From: Ovis canadensis
Taxonomy: Eukaryota > Chordata > Mammalia > Artiodactyla > Bovidae
Direction: 5' to 3'
DNA length: 64,000 nucleotides
NCBI RefSeq assembly: GCF_042477335.2
Contig: NC_091255.1
Span: forward strand, 44,308,501 to 44,372,500
Shown here: positions 1 to 9,420 of the stretch, one piece after another
How positions within the stretch are numbered: position 1 is the stretch's first letter
Layout of the letters: each line of letters starts with the position of its first letter
Notes under the pieces: model-generated
The model's database searches: none
What the model saw: the letters and a program-made list of their open reading frames with translations, nothing else
Told to the model about the DNA's origin: nothing
Program-made: the position numbers and the translations under genes

Positions 1-59
1 GTTCTGTTTTCTAGGCTTCACAGTTTGACACGTAATAGGATCAAACTCCCCAAGTCTCC

Positions 60-185
60 ATGAAGTGTTCTGCTGTACAGATGCGGAAACCGAGGCCCAG
101 AGAGATGGCAGATACGTGTTAGAGCCCAGATTCAGTCTTAGGTGGGTCTGACTCCGCAGGCTGGGCCTTCTCACCCCACCAAGGT
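60..185 (-). repeat. MIR SINE fragment
   Basis: The segment carries the MIR hallmark in reverse orientation, a 'cagatgcggaaaccgaggccc' type stretch followed by degraded copies of the tRNA-like part ('gtctgactccgcagg'). It is an old, diverged fragment recognised by eye, so its ends are approximate. Confidence 0.6.
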
Positions 186-1969
186 GGGGCTGGAGTGTGA
201 CGGGGACCCTAAGTCTGTGGCTATAGTCAGCAGCGAGCCTGTGAGAGGAAGCCTGAGACTGGACCCCTGAGTCTCACACCTCCGCCACACAGTCACAGGC
301 TCAGCCCCACATCTACGCAAGCGGAGGGGAGTGGGGAGGTGACAGATGCCGGCGTGCGGGCACTTGCCTCCTCAGGCTCGAAGGTGATGTGCTATTGTTA
401 GGGCACCTGGACCTAGAAGCAGCTACAATAGTATATCCCCACTCTGAGGGAGGGTGAGGAGCCAAGTCCTCACTCCCAGGTTTCAAGGCCTGCATGGGTG
501 GGTCCTGAGCCTGTGCTCACACCTTCTTGGTTAATGTCTGTGCTCAGCATTTCTTGGTGGTGACCTGAAGCTCATATTCCTTTGGCCTCTCCTCCCTCTC
601 AGGGAGCAGCTTGTCTTCTTGATCCCAACCCCTCCTTACTGCAGGGAATTGTCTCTAAAGAGGGACTGGCCTGACTGGGCTGAACTGAGCCTGAATTCTT
701 CCTCTGGGCTGTGGCCCGGAAAGACCAGAGAAATGCATAGGGATCAGGTGTCCCTCGTGCTGAGCTGGCTTCCAGCCTAGGGGACAGACAAGCTGGGGTC
801 ATGCCCTGGCTGCAGGCTCCTGAGCACATCTCTGGGAAGGGGGGCAGCCAGGAGCCCCTGAGACCAAAGGTGCTGCTGCCGCAGCCTGGAAACCTGATCA
901 CATGCTCTGAGCACCCAAGGCTTTGCGATCAGGCCTTGCCCAGAGACCCCCCTAGGGAGTCACAGCCAGACAGGAAGGTCCCCCTGCCCACTCCTGTCTC
1001 CCCCACTTTCACGGCCCTAAATTCATCAACAGCGGGGTCTGGAATGCACCTTGGCCCACTGTGCTATTGTGAGGAGGCGGGGGACTGAACTGAGATACAA
1101 AGCAGTTGCTTCCACCCCATGCCTTCCTGCCCAAGTTCCTGGGTGAGTCACCTGGCCTCAGCTCTCCTGTGCCTAATGCACAAAGCTCCAGGGGGCACCG
1201 CAGTAAGGAGTCATGGCACTGCAAAATGGGCCAAGTGTTAGCAGTGTCTCTCCATCACTCAAATGGGATCCGGTTGGCTAGATTCCCCCTGTGCTCCCCC
1301 CAAGGTAGGTCACCAAAGCAAATGACACTGCCCACCACTCCCCTCTCCCACCTACGCATTAGCCCAAGTGAATCACACAGGAAGGGCTGTCGATACTATG
1401 GGCTTTTAATTGGTATCTTCCCCCTACATTTGAGGAAGAAATGAGAATCCCCCACAATGATCTTCTTCAGCTTTGGAGGGGCATGGACATAATGAAGGCT
1501 GAGGAGGATTGAAGAGGGGTAGATGAAGAGCTGACAGTGGCTTTCTCAAATCCTAAATCTAGTAGTGGGCTAGCGGACTTGTCCTGGAAGTCCAGAAACA
1601 GAAATCAACAAGCTGCCACATCCTCAAACTGGCCCTCCCAGTCCACACCTAGAGTCTCCCTCTAGGCCCCTGCAGCTCCAGAGACCACCACCAGATGGGA
1701 GCATTGAGCAGCATTCCTTTCCCTTCCCAAGCCTACCTCCTGGTCTTCCCTCTTTCCTTCTTTTACCAACCCACTTCCTTGCCTTGCTTTTCCTCTTCCT
1801 TTATTTCTCTTCCCATCAGAACAGACCCTGGGGCTTCTATTGACTTTGTGTCTGAGGAAGCGAGTGGCAACTGAGAGCACACTATGTGTTAAAGGGATCT
1901 TTTGCCAGCTGGGAGCACCAGCCATTTATCTGCTTCTGGGAGAGCCCTGGGATCTGGACATTCGTGTTC
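186..1969. other. Unique downstream flank, no gene seen
   Basis: This is mostly unique, moderately GC-rich sequence. Open frames here are short and show no domain. A reverse-strand AATAAA (forward TTTATT at 1800-1805) could be a distal polyadenylation signal for WFIKKN2, about 980 bases past its stop codon, but nothing else supports that choice. Confidence 0.4.
1800..1805 (-). terminator. WFIKKN2: Candidate WFIKKN2 poly(A) signal
   Basis: Read on the minus strand this is AATAAA, the first canonical hexamer I noticed downstream of the WFIKKN2 stop at 2785. Use of it would imply a 3' UTR of about 1 kb. A variant hexamer (ATTAAA) lies further on near 1405. Transcript evidence is needed to choose. 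Confidence 0.3.
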
Positions 1970-2110
1970 AGTCACTGTGAGCTGGGCAGTAGCTAACGTC
2001 TCTCTGTGGTCCTAGCACCTGGCACCCAGTAAGTGTTCAGAAAATTTCCACTGACTTGGACTGAACAAAACTGAATCAATAAATCAATAATCAATATACC
2101 AATCAATAAA
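1970..2110 (+). repeat. L2 LINE 3' end and AATCAATA-rich tract
   Basis: The text 'cctagcacctggcacccagt' followed by 'aagtgttcagaaaat' matches the typical 3' end of L2. It runs into a low-complexity tract of AATCAATA-like units at about 2072-2110. The fragment is old and its ends are approximate. Confidence 0.5.
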
Positions 2111-2784
2111 GCCAGGGGGAAGAAGCATGACAAACATATTCTGCTTGTGCTGTGGTGGCCTCAGAGACTGCTAGGCCAACATGATCAAAGCACAGGCTGG
2201 CCACCACCCAAAGGACTTGTCTGGCAGCCTCCACTTAAGGCAAGTTGTGCCCCGGGCTGGATCATGCCTCCTGCTTCCCGCTTCCCACAACCCTCACCAC
2301 GAGGTGGTCTCTGTTCACAGTGCTCTGGAGGGCTGTGGGGAGTTTATCCAGTTAGTTCCTGGGCCCTCCTTTCTATCCCCACCTACCTTTTTAGCAAACC
2401 AATTCATTCAGTTATTCCTGTGACCATCCTACAGCCAGCCGCCATCTCTAGAATCCTGCCTGGGAGTCTGGCTATGGGCAGGGAGTCTGGGAGAGCCAGG
2501 GGAGGGAGTGGTCAGCCAAAAGAAGATAACAAAGTCAGAGGAGACTGGCCATCAGGAATAACCTGCAAATGTTGGTTGACTTCTTTTGTCCCCCTCCCAC
2601 CCATGATCAAATCCAAAGAATAGAAGCTGATTTAAGATCCTCTGGGGGGGGTTTTCTGATGCACTGACCGCTCTTCCCCGGTTGGCCTGTCTAATCTGAC
2701 CTTGCCCAGTTTGCTGACTGAGGGTCACCAGGAATGGGTAAATAGAAGAGGATCAGAAAGAGGGCTGGGGAGAGGCAGAGGGCT

Positions 2785-4305
2785 TCACTGCAAGCCTGGG
2801 AAGTCCTTGAGGACATCGCAGGTTTTCTTGTGCATGACCTCACGCAGCTTCCGAGCCCGCCGGGTGCTCGAGGCTCCCACGAAGCTGTCGGGCCGCAGCG
2901 TGGCCATGCCGCCGTCCACCTCGCCCATGATGATGAGCGGCATCTCGCCCACTGTCACATTGGGGCAGGGGCAGGTCCAGTCCATGTGGAGCAGAGTGAC
3001 CTCCAGCGGCTCCCGGCCCAGGAACTTGAGGCCCATCTTCTCATCCTTTAGGACCTCGTCCACAGTCACCAGGGCACGGCCTGAATCGGGCTCCTCCGTC
3101 AGCTCGGAGATTCGGCCCAAGATGACAAAGTCACTCCGACAGAAGCTGGTGACAAGCTTCTGCCTCGGCTTGCAGGCCCGGCAGCGCTGGTTCCCCCGAG
3201 GGAAGGGGCAGGACTCCTCGCAGTCCTCACGACTCTCAAAGTTGTTGCCGTTGCCCTCGCAGCCACCGTAGACAAAGGACTGGCACTGGCCTGTCTGGCT
3301 GTTGTAGGCCCAGCGGGGCGCATAGGCCTTGCAGGGCCCCTGCAAGGCAGGCAGGCTGCACACGGCCAGCGACCCGCTCATGCAGGCCAGCATGCAGGCC
3401 TCATAGGTCTCAAAGTGGTTGCGGTTGTGGTGGCAGCGGCCGAAGGTGAAGGTCAGGCAGTTGTTGGCTTGGGCGTCGAAGTACCAGCGGACCTGCTCCT
3501 CACCACAGTCATCGCTGTCAGGGGGCTTCAGGCACTCAGCTGTGGGGAAGGCCGTGCCACTGGGGCTACTCTCTGCGGTGGCTGAAGCCTGGCCCCCACT
3601 GACCACCGACAGTGGGAAGTCAGCGCGCAGGACGCCAGCGGCGTTGCGGGCTGTGCAGGTGTAGATGCCAGCGTCCTGGGGCTGGGCGTTGTAGATGACC
3701 AGCTGGGCGATGTTGGTGACCACCACGTTGCCGCGTACATGGTTGGGCCTCATAACCACATTCTCTCGGTCTTCCAGCTGTTTCTCCCAGGTGATCTCTG
3801 GCCGGGGCCGGCCCACCACATCACAAAGGAAGCTCACGGTCTCACCCACAGTGACTGACTGGTGGGCAGGGTGGTTGAGCAAAGCTGGGGCCGTGGCGTC
3901 CAGCCCGGGGGTCTCCGGGGGAGCCGTGGTGGGATGCACAGTGGTCTCGGGTGGTGAGGGGCTGGTGTTGGGCCAGGTGAAGTGATAGCGGCAGGTGACG
4001 ACGGCCAGCGTGATGCCCTTGGAGCAGGCCTCAGCGTCCATGTAGCAGCGGTTATAGTAGGTAAGGCCATCGGAGGCGCAGGTGAAACTGGGCTCCTTCT
4101 CACAGCGATCTCTGCATTTGCACACTGGCTGGCCGTCCCAGATGTCACACTCAGAGCCCTGCTGCAGACACATGAAATGTTCGCATGTGGCCTCCTTGGG
4201 CATGCCCACGGGGCCCTTCTTCCCCTTCACATCCATGTAGCGGGCCGCCACACAGCTCTTGGTCCCACATACGTTGGGGCAGCACTTCTCATAGGTCTCA
4301 CACTC
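2785..4305 (-). CDS. WFIKKN2: WFIKKN2 exon 2 (most of the mature protein)
   Basis: Exon 2 encodes residues 69-574 and the stop of WFIKKN2 (GASP-1), a secreted multidomain protein. The acceptor is a pyrimidine-rich run ending in CAG just before 4305, and the reading frame enters in phase 0. Domains in order are: the rest of the WAP four-disulfide core (to about residue 86), follistatin/Kazal module (109-173, Cys-rich), an N-glycosylation site NTS near 181 in a Pro/Thr linker, an Ig domain (Cys229 and Cys285), Kunitz 1 (326-376), Kunitz 2 (384-434) and an NTR domain (443-564) with an NVT glycosylation site near 517. Kunitz 2 has Lys at the P1 position (GPCKAY), as a trypsin inhibitor should; Kunitz 1 has Gly there (DDCGEE). 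Family knowledge: the protein binds myostatin and GDF11 and blocks their receptor access. No frameshift or stop was seen, and length is close to the human protein of about 576 residues. Confidence 0.97.
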   Translation of the reverse strand, partial: ECETYEKCCPNVCGTKSCVAARYMDVKGKKGPVGMPKEATCEHFMCLQQGSECDIWDGQPVCKCRDRCEKEPSFTCASDGLTYYNRCYMDAEACSKGITLAVVTCRYHFTWPNTSPSPPETTVHPTTAPPETPGLDATAPALLNHPAHQSVTVGETVSFLCDVVGRPRPEITWEKQLEDRENVVMRPNHVRGNVVVTNIAQLVIYNAQPQDAGIYTCTARNAAGVLRADFPLSVVSGGQASATAESSPSGTAFPTAECLKPPDSDDCGEEQVRWYFDAQANNCLTFTFGRCHHNRNHFETYEACMLACMSGSLAVCSLPALQGPCKAYAPRWAYNSQTGQCQSFVYGGCEGNGNNFESREDCEESCPFPRGNQRCRACKPRQKLVTSFCRSDFVILGRISELTEEPDSGRALVTVDEVLKDEKMGLKFLGREPLEVTLLHMDWTCPCPNVTVGEMPLIIMGEVDGGMATLRPDSFVGASSTRRARKLREVMHKKTCDVLKDFPGLQ

Positions 4306-6789
4306 CTGGGGAGAGCCAGATGGAGAGGTCTGAACGAGGAGGAGAAGGAAGAGAGCACAGTCTCCCCCAACGTCCCCCACGGTTTACAGGGAAGGGGACT
4401 AATATGTGCTCGCCTACCATGAGAAAATCCTTTTGATATAATAACTAACATATTCGTAGCACCCACTATTTGCCAGGCCTTCTTCTAAAAATGTTTACAA
4501 CTATCAACTTATCTCATGCTCATTACAGTGGGTATAACCAACATTCCCACTTCACAGGCAATGATAACTGAGGCACCGAGAGATAAGGTAACTTGCCCAA
4601 GGTCACACAGCTAGCAGTGTGGGAAGAGGCGGATCACATACTCCACAAAGAAAAGTCTTCTGTCTAGCATGAGATGAAATGAGAATGTGAAGGCTAAGTG
4701 AGGTGACATTCAAGCCCTCAGAGCTGGGAACTGGTGGGAAAGGACTTCACGCTCGAGGTGATGGGATTCAGAAATGAGAGTTTTTTGTCTGCAATTTACC
4801 ATTCCCACAGTGAGGTGTCACCTGGAACAACTGAGCCCGCCTTTGTGTCTTTTCCATTGGGAATGCCCTGGCCAAATGCTAAAAAGGAAAAGTCAGACAC
4901 TGTTGGGACAGCTGATCAAAGCTGTGCATGTACACAAGGAAGGCACGTGTACACACCAGGCAGCTCTCATGCTGGCCCCTGTTCATCCAAAGCCTAGAGG
5001 AAGGGCAGGCAAGACAGGCCCAGGACATCAGGTCTCATCACTGTGGGCCATGCTAGTTCCAACATGTGGGCCTTTGCATGGGGAAATCAATAGCAAAAAA
5101 TGAAGTTCCCTTGTGCGGCAAAGGTCAGCCAGGCCGTCATCAAGGACTTGCCAGACTGTAATTCCTTCTGATTCTCTGTGGAGCCATGAAAGGCATTAGT
5201 CTAATTCCTCAAAATTAGCAACATGCTCTGGGGCTGACACAAACAAGGATTTCACGTGGTATTTTCTCCAGGATGTGGGCAATGCCCCTAATCCTGAGCC
5301 CTGGTCACGGCTCTGTGAGCCGCTCCCCACCAGGGCTGGCCTCATGCGGCCGCATCAGCTGAGGGCTGCCTGTTAGACTTGTTCACTGTTTTTCCCTCTC
5401 GGCTCAGAATGGGGACTTTGTTTTGCAGCCTTTGCTTGGCATAGGCTTCTAGGCCACACCAGGGAGGCTCTAGGGCAGGGATGGACAGATCTCAGAGCTG
5501 GCTCCTGAGGGAGAGGGACCTAGTGGGGGTGAGGGCAGGAGGGGGCTGAGCAGCAGGAGAACCTGCTCCTTGCCCGAGCATCGCTCGATTCCTTGAAGAC
5601 TCTGGCCTGGGAATCTCCTTCAGGACTTGGAGGTCCATGAAAGACTGGGTCCTTGGGGAGAAGGGAAAGGTACTTCTGGGCACAGAAAACCTGGAGGGAA
5701 TTTTCAGAATGGTTTTTGCTTAAGGGCTCAGAATGCATCCATAGGCCAAATCCCCAGCCGCACAGAGGAGCTTCTCCCCAAGACATAAAATCAGCCAGAG
5801 TCTCACTGTCTCCAAGCCCCTGAAACAGCCTTGTCTACAAATGTGGCCAACCAGCTGCCTGATCTCAGCCTGATAGGAACACTTTTCCACCCCTATCCAG
5901 GCTTTATCTTCCTTTCCCTCAGCTCTCCCGTTGCTCATGAACAGTGAGAGGCTGAGATTGTCCCCTGGGCTCTCTGAGGGACAGGTCGCTCTCTCCAGGA
6001 CCAGTCTGTGCTCTCATAGGTTATGTACATTTGGCAGAGGGAGCACCCTGGTGATGCCCAGATCGGTCCAAGCCCAGCAGCTGCCAGACTGTCGGGAATT
6101 ACCTCTGCCTAGGCAGGTGCCAGGTACTAGCAGGCTCTTCACCCTGGGAAAAGTAACAGGAACAACCCTTGAATGCAGGAGCAGGGAGAGAATTGTCCAA
6201 GAACCAGGTAGAGCCAGGCCTGCCCTGAACACTGCGAGGATTGAGGGATCACCAGGTTGAAACCTAGTCCACTTCCCTCTCACAGACACCCAGAGAATCT
6301 ATTCAGATCCACTCCTGCGCACCCTCCCCATCAGCCTGCACTGACCTCAGGGTCAGGGTCCTAACCCCCAGAGGTGGCCCAGAGGCTGGATGAAGCATCA
6401 GCTTTGTGGTCAGATGGATGCGGATCTGACCTCCCTGGCCCTGGAGCCTTGTGCTCTTCCATGCAGTGTCCCGAGTTTCTCTCTCACCTGTTGACAGGCT
6501 GCGGGTGGGTTGAGCCAGTCTCTCTGATGTGCCTGGCATAGAGCTGGCTCAGAGCAGCCCCCAGCAGACCTGAAACCACGAATCCGAGGATTTCCAGTCC
6601 CTGAGAAATTCCCACATCACATCCATCTCTTCTTCCAGGACTCGAAGTTAAGACATCACACCCTGTTTATGCCCGTGTGGCTGGGGGCCAGGTTCTTCCC
6701 TGTTTTGCGTCATTCTCACCACCCAGCTCCCACTCTGCCTCGCCAACAAGACTGCTTGGCCTGGCTCAGGCCTCCGGGTTCACACTCAC
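4306..6789 (-). other. WFIKKN2: WFIKKN2 intron 1
   Basis: This is the single coding-region intron, about 2.48 kb, with GT at 6789-6788 (consensus GTGAGT) and AG immediately before exon 2 at 4305. It holds one MIR fragment near 4450-4650. The rest is unique sequence. A stretch around 5195-5290 has several TAAT-type homeodomain-like cores, including 'ctaattcctcaaaattag', which may be regulatory. No other exon was recognised inside it. Confidence 0.85.
4450..4650 (-). repeat. MIR SINE in WFIKKN2 intron
   Basis: The sequence contains 'acttgcccaaggtcacacag' and 'ctagcagtgtggga', the conserved MIR core read in reverse, preceded by a decayed 'cacttcacaggcaatgataa'. MIR is an ancient mammalian SINE; ends are approximate. 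Confidence 0.75.
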
Positions 6790-6993
6790 CTGGTCCGTCT
6801 CACACTCCCGCTTGCAGGTGCTCTGGGCATCCACCCAGAGGTTGGGATTCATGTCGTTGGGACAGATGCCGGCGTGAGAGTATCGGAGGGGTGGCAGGGC
6901 CAGGCCTCGAGGGGGTACCCCAAGCAGCAGCAACAGCAAGGCTGCCCCCTGCCCCCAGAGGGACCAGGAACGGCAGCCCCGCAGGGCCCACAT
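6790..6993 (-). CDS. WFIKKN2: WFIKKN2 exon 1 (start, signal peptide, N-terminal WAP half)
   Basis: Exon 1 encodes residues 1-68. The start at 6993 was chosen because it directly precedes a signal peptide (basic and aromatic N-terminus, a Leu-rich core at about residues 18-24, likely cleavage near 32-34) and has A at -3. The frame is open further upstream, but that extension is Ala/Arg/Ser-rich, looks like translated 5' UTR and would bury the signal peptide. The mature part begins with 'ALPPLRYSHAGICPNDMNPN', which is characteristic of WFIKKN2, and carries the first WAP cysteines. The exon ends after the Gln codon at 6790, followed by GTGAGT, and joins Glu of exon 2 in phase 0. The two exons give 574 residues. 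Confidence 0.96.
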
Positions 6994-7260
6994 GCTGAGG
7001 TCTGCAGCGGCCAGAGACCTCCCCTGAGAGGACGCCAGGGCTGGGCCCCTGGGCCTTCTGCTCCTCAGGGCCGCAGACACCTGCCCTGCCGACCCCAGTG
7101 GGCCTCCGTGGGCTGCTGCGGCTGCTGAGGCTGCCTCCACCGAGTCTGTGGAGTCCGCCGGGCTGCGGAGCCTCAGATAAAGGGAGCTCCCTCTCCGGAG
7201 TGTGCCGGGAGAGGAGCCGCACCGGGGCCAGAGCCTGGATTTATGTCCTGGGCACGCCAC
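6994..7260 (-). promoter_or_regulatory. WFIKKN2: WFIKKN2 5' UTR and core promoter region
   Basis: This GC-rich stretch lies directly upstream of the ATG. On the minus strand a TATA-like element (CATAAAT, 7239-7245) lies about 245 bases upstream of the start codon, so transcription could begin near 7210 with a 5' UTR of about 215 bases. A GATA-type motif (TTATCT on the minus strand, near 7175-7182) lies just downstream. The start site is an inference. Confidence 0.5.
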
Positions 7261-8084
7261 CCGAGTGGGAGCGAGCTAACCTGACGCCTGTCACAGGCAG
7301 GCTGCCGGCTCCTCTGTCCTGTGGCTGATCACAGACTTGTTGCAGAAAAAAAAAAAGCTGGAAGCAGTTTAGGCGGCGTATCTGGCACGGTGGGACACCT
7401 GCTTGTTTTTGACTCCAGGAGGCCTTTAACCCCTTCAGGGGCCAGAAATGGCATGTGCTTTGGGGGGAGCTGGCTCCAGGACACGCCAGCTCACTGTACT
7501 ACATGAAGAGGCTTGCTTCCCTTCCCCCCACCTCTCAGCCGGGCCCCCTCCTCCCGTTGGCCACCTCCGAAGAACACACACTCACTTGTTATAAGGAGGG
7601 ACCTGCAGCCGCAGGGTTAGCATCGCCGGCCCGATAGTACATCTGAGAGCAAATGACGTGGAAAAACAACAAGTTCACGGCCATTCCAGGGCGGGCCTGA
7701 GCAGCCTGTGCTGTGTAAGCCGACTCCCACCCCAGCACCAGGTCTCAGGGTAGGGGGGGCTGCGTGCGGACAGCCCCCTATCTCTCTATCCTGGGCAGTT
7801 TGCGTCTCAAGTTCCAACTTCGGTGAATTTTCCCCAAATCATTCCAGAGACACATACCAGCTATGCTCCAGCTCCCCCAGCTCCGGGACGTATCACATTC
7901 CTGCTCCTCGACTGACACACTCCCTGCTCCAAGAGAACCTACGTGGTCACTGTGTCTCAGGACAGTGCTGGGCAGCCGAGCTGCCTCGCTGACGACCATG
8001 AAGCCTTTGCCCAGGAAGAGCCAGTTGGCTGTCGTCTCCCTGCTTTATGAAGGAGAATGTCACCCCTGGTGAGCAGCAGTAGGA
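7261..8084. other. Unique upstream flank of WFIKKN2
   Basis: No repeat family or exon was recognised here. A short A-run (7345-7356) is the only simple-sequence feature. Open frames are short and featureless. Confidence 0.5.
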
Positions 8085-8235
8085 TATTTCCTGGGGTCAT
8101 AACGTGGGCCAGACTGTGTGCATTGTCTCATTTAACCCTCACAACAAACTGTGCCTTCGTTTTAGATTTGAGGAAAAGACAGGGCAAGCAACTTGCCCTG
8201 TGTCACACAGCTACGTGACCCCACCGTTAATGCAG
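8085..8235 (-). repeat. MIR-family SINE
   Basis: The motif series 'cattgtctcatttaaccctc', 'acaacaaactgtg' and 'acttgccctgtgtcacacag' is typical of a reverse-oriented MIR (MIRb-like). Ends are approximate. Confidence 0.65.
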
Positions 8236-8689
8236 GGACCCTAGTTTGCAGGGCCTTTGAAATCACCCCTCCCCACCAAGCTGTCAAACTGCTGTCAAGG
8301 GGCAGCCCAACTCTAGTCTCTACAAGCTGGACAAGAAGTTTGTGAAACATCAAGGACGGAATTGAAGGAGGAGCCAGGAAAAGAGCCAGAAGCTGCCAGG
8401 GGGTGGGGAAGAGAAAGGTTACTTTTTCAAGGCCAACTGCAAAGGATTTGGGAAGCAGCAACCAAGCTGCTCTGTCCCAGGGGCAGTAGATAGGGATGCA
8501 GCCCCGACCTTTTCACAGATGGGGATACCGAGTGCCAAGCCCAGACCACGCTCCCCTCAGGCCAGACTTCAGCCTCTAGCTGCTCTGTAGAAGGGTGTGC
8601 CCCTCCCTCCACCCTGCAGATTTGGCTTCTTCCTCTCGGGCAGGGTATTGCCTCCTCCCCTGAGCCAATTCCTTCCTGTCTGTGGGTCA

Positions 8690-8960
8690 TTCTGCAAGAT
8701 CTGTCTTTTCTGCTTATGTCAAAGAGCTAATGAAGGGTGTCAGATCCTAATCCCCTAAATTATTGGAATAAACTTCCCTCCGAGGCTGGTCCCCGTAATG
8801 AAGCCAGACAGCAGGCGACGCCGGCTGCTTTGAATTCCCTGTAATTTCATAAACCCGTGTTCCAGCTGCTCCGAGTTGGGCCTCAGCACAGCCGTTGATG
8901 AACATGGTTTGTGCAGCCTCCTTGGATATCACAAAGGGAAATGAACAGTGACACATTTCT
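8690..8960. promoter_or_regulatory. Candidate non-coding regulatory element upstream of WFIKKN2
   Basis: This repeat-free segment about 1.7-2.0 kb upstream of the start codon is denser in homeodomain-type cores than its surroundings (ctaatgaag, cctaatcccctaaattattg, gtaatgaag, gtaatttcataaa). It is flagged only from motif density; conservation and chromatin data are not available to me. Confidence 0.25.
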
Positions 8961-9289
8961 GAGCAGGACTTAGAAAAACTGTCACAGCCCCATTACATGA
9001 GACAGGTATCTAGGAAAAGGAGGCTGATTTCTTGGGAGTCACTTGAGACCATTAGGAAGGTGAGTGGGGAGGGGCACAGGCCAGAGGTGGGGGAGGAGAG
9101 GGGAAGTCCCCGCCCAGCCTGGTCCTATTGAGAGCTGTGGGCCTCCCCTGCCCAGGCCCCACTCCTGGCCATTCTGCCCTGAGAACTCTCAAAACAGCAC
9201 TGGGGAAGAAGGGGCCCTAGTACACTCAGCTCTCCCTCTTAGCCCTTCCAAGTCTCCCACCAAAACACAGCTCAGAATAATAAATAACA

Positions 9290-9420
9290 TCTGATCAGGG
9301 CTTGGCGCCCACACAGCACTTCCACCTCCATCGTCATGCTGACCCTCACGCCAGTCCCAGAGGGAACCCAGGTGTGGCTGTGAGCTCAGTTTTATGAGAG
9401 AAGAAAGCCAGCCACAGAGG
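9290..9420 (-). repeat. Diverged MIR-like fragment
   Basis: Weak resemblance to the reverse MIR pattern ('catcgtcatgctgaccctca' followed by 'cagttttatgagagaagaaa' and 'gccagccacagagg'). It is highly decayed, so the call is tentative. Confidence 0.35.

Noticed and set aside
2702-3271. 189-codon forward open frame antisense to WFIKKN2 exon 2
   Set aside because: It is the shadow of a real GC-rich coding exon on the other strand; other antisense and alternative frames there are equally open and none has a domain.
6994-7260. Upstream extension of the WFIKKN2 reading frame
   Set aside because: The frame is open from 7260, but the extension is low-complexity, spans the TATA-like element region and would place about 89 residues before the signal peptide.
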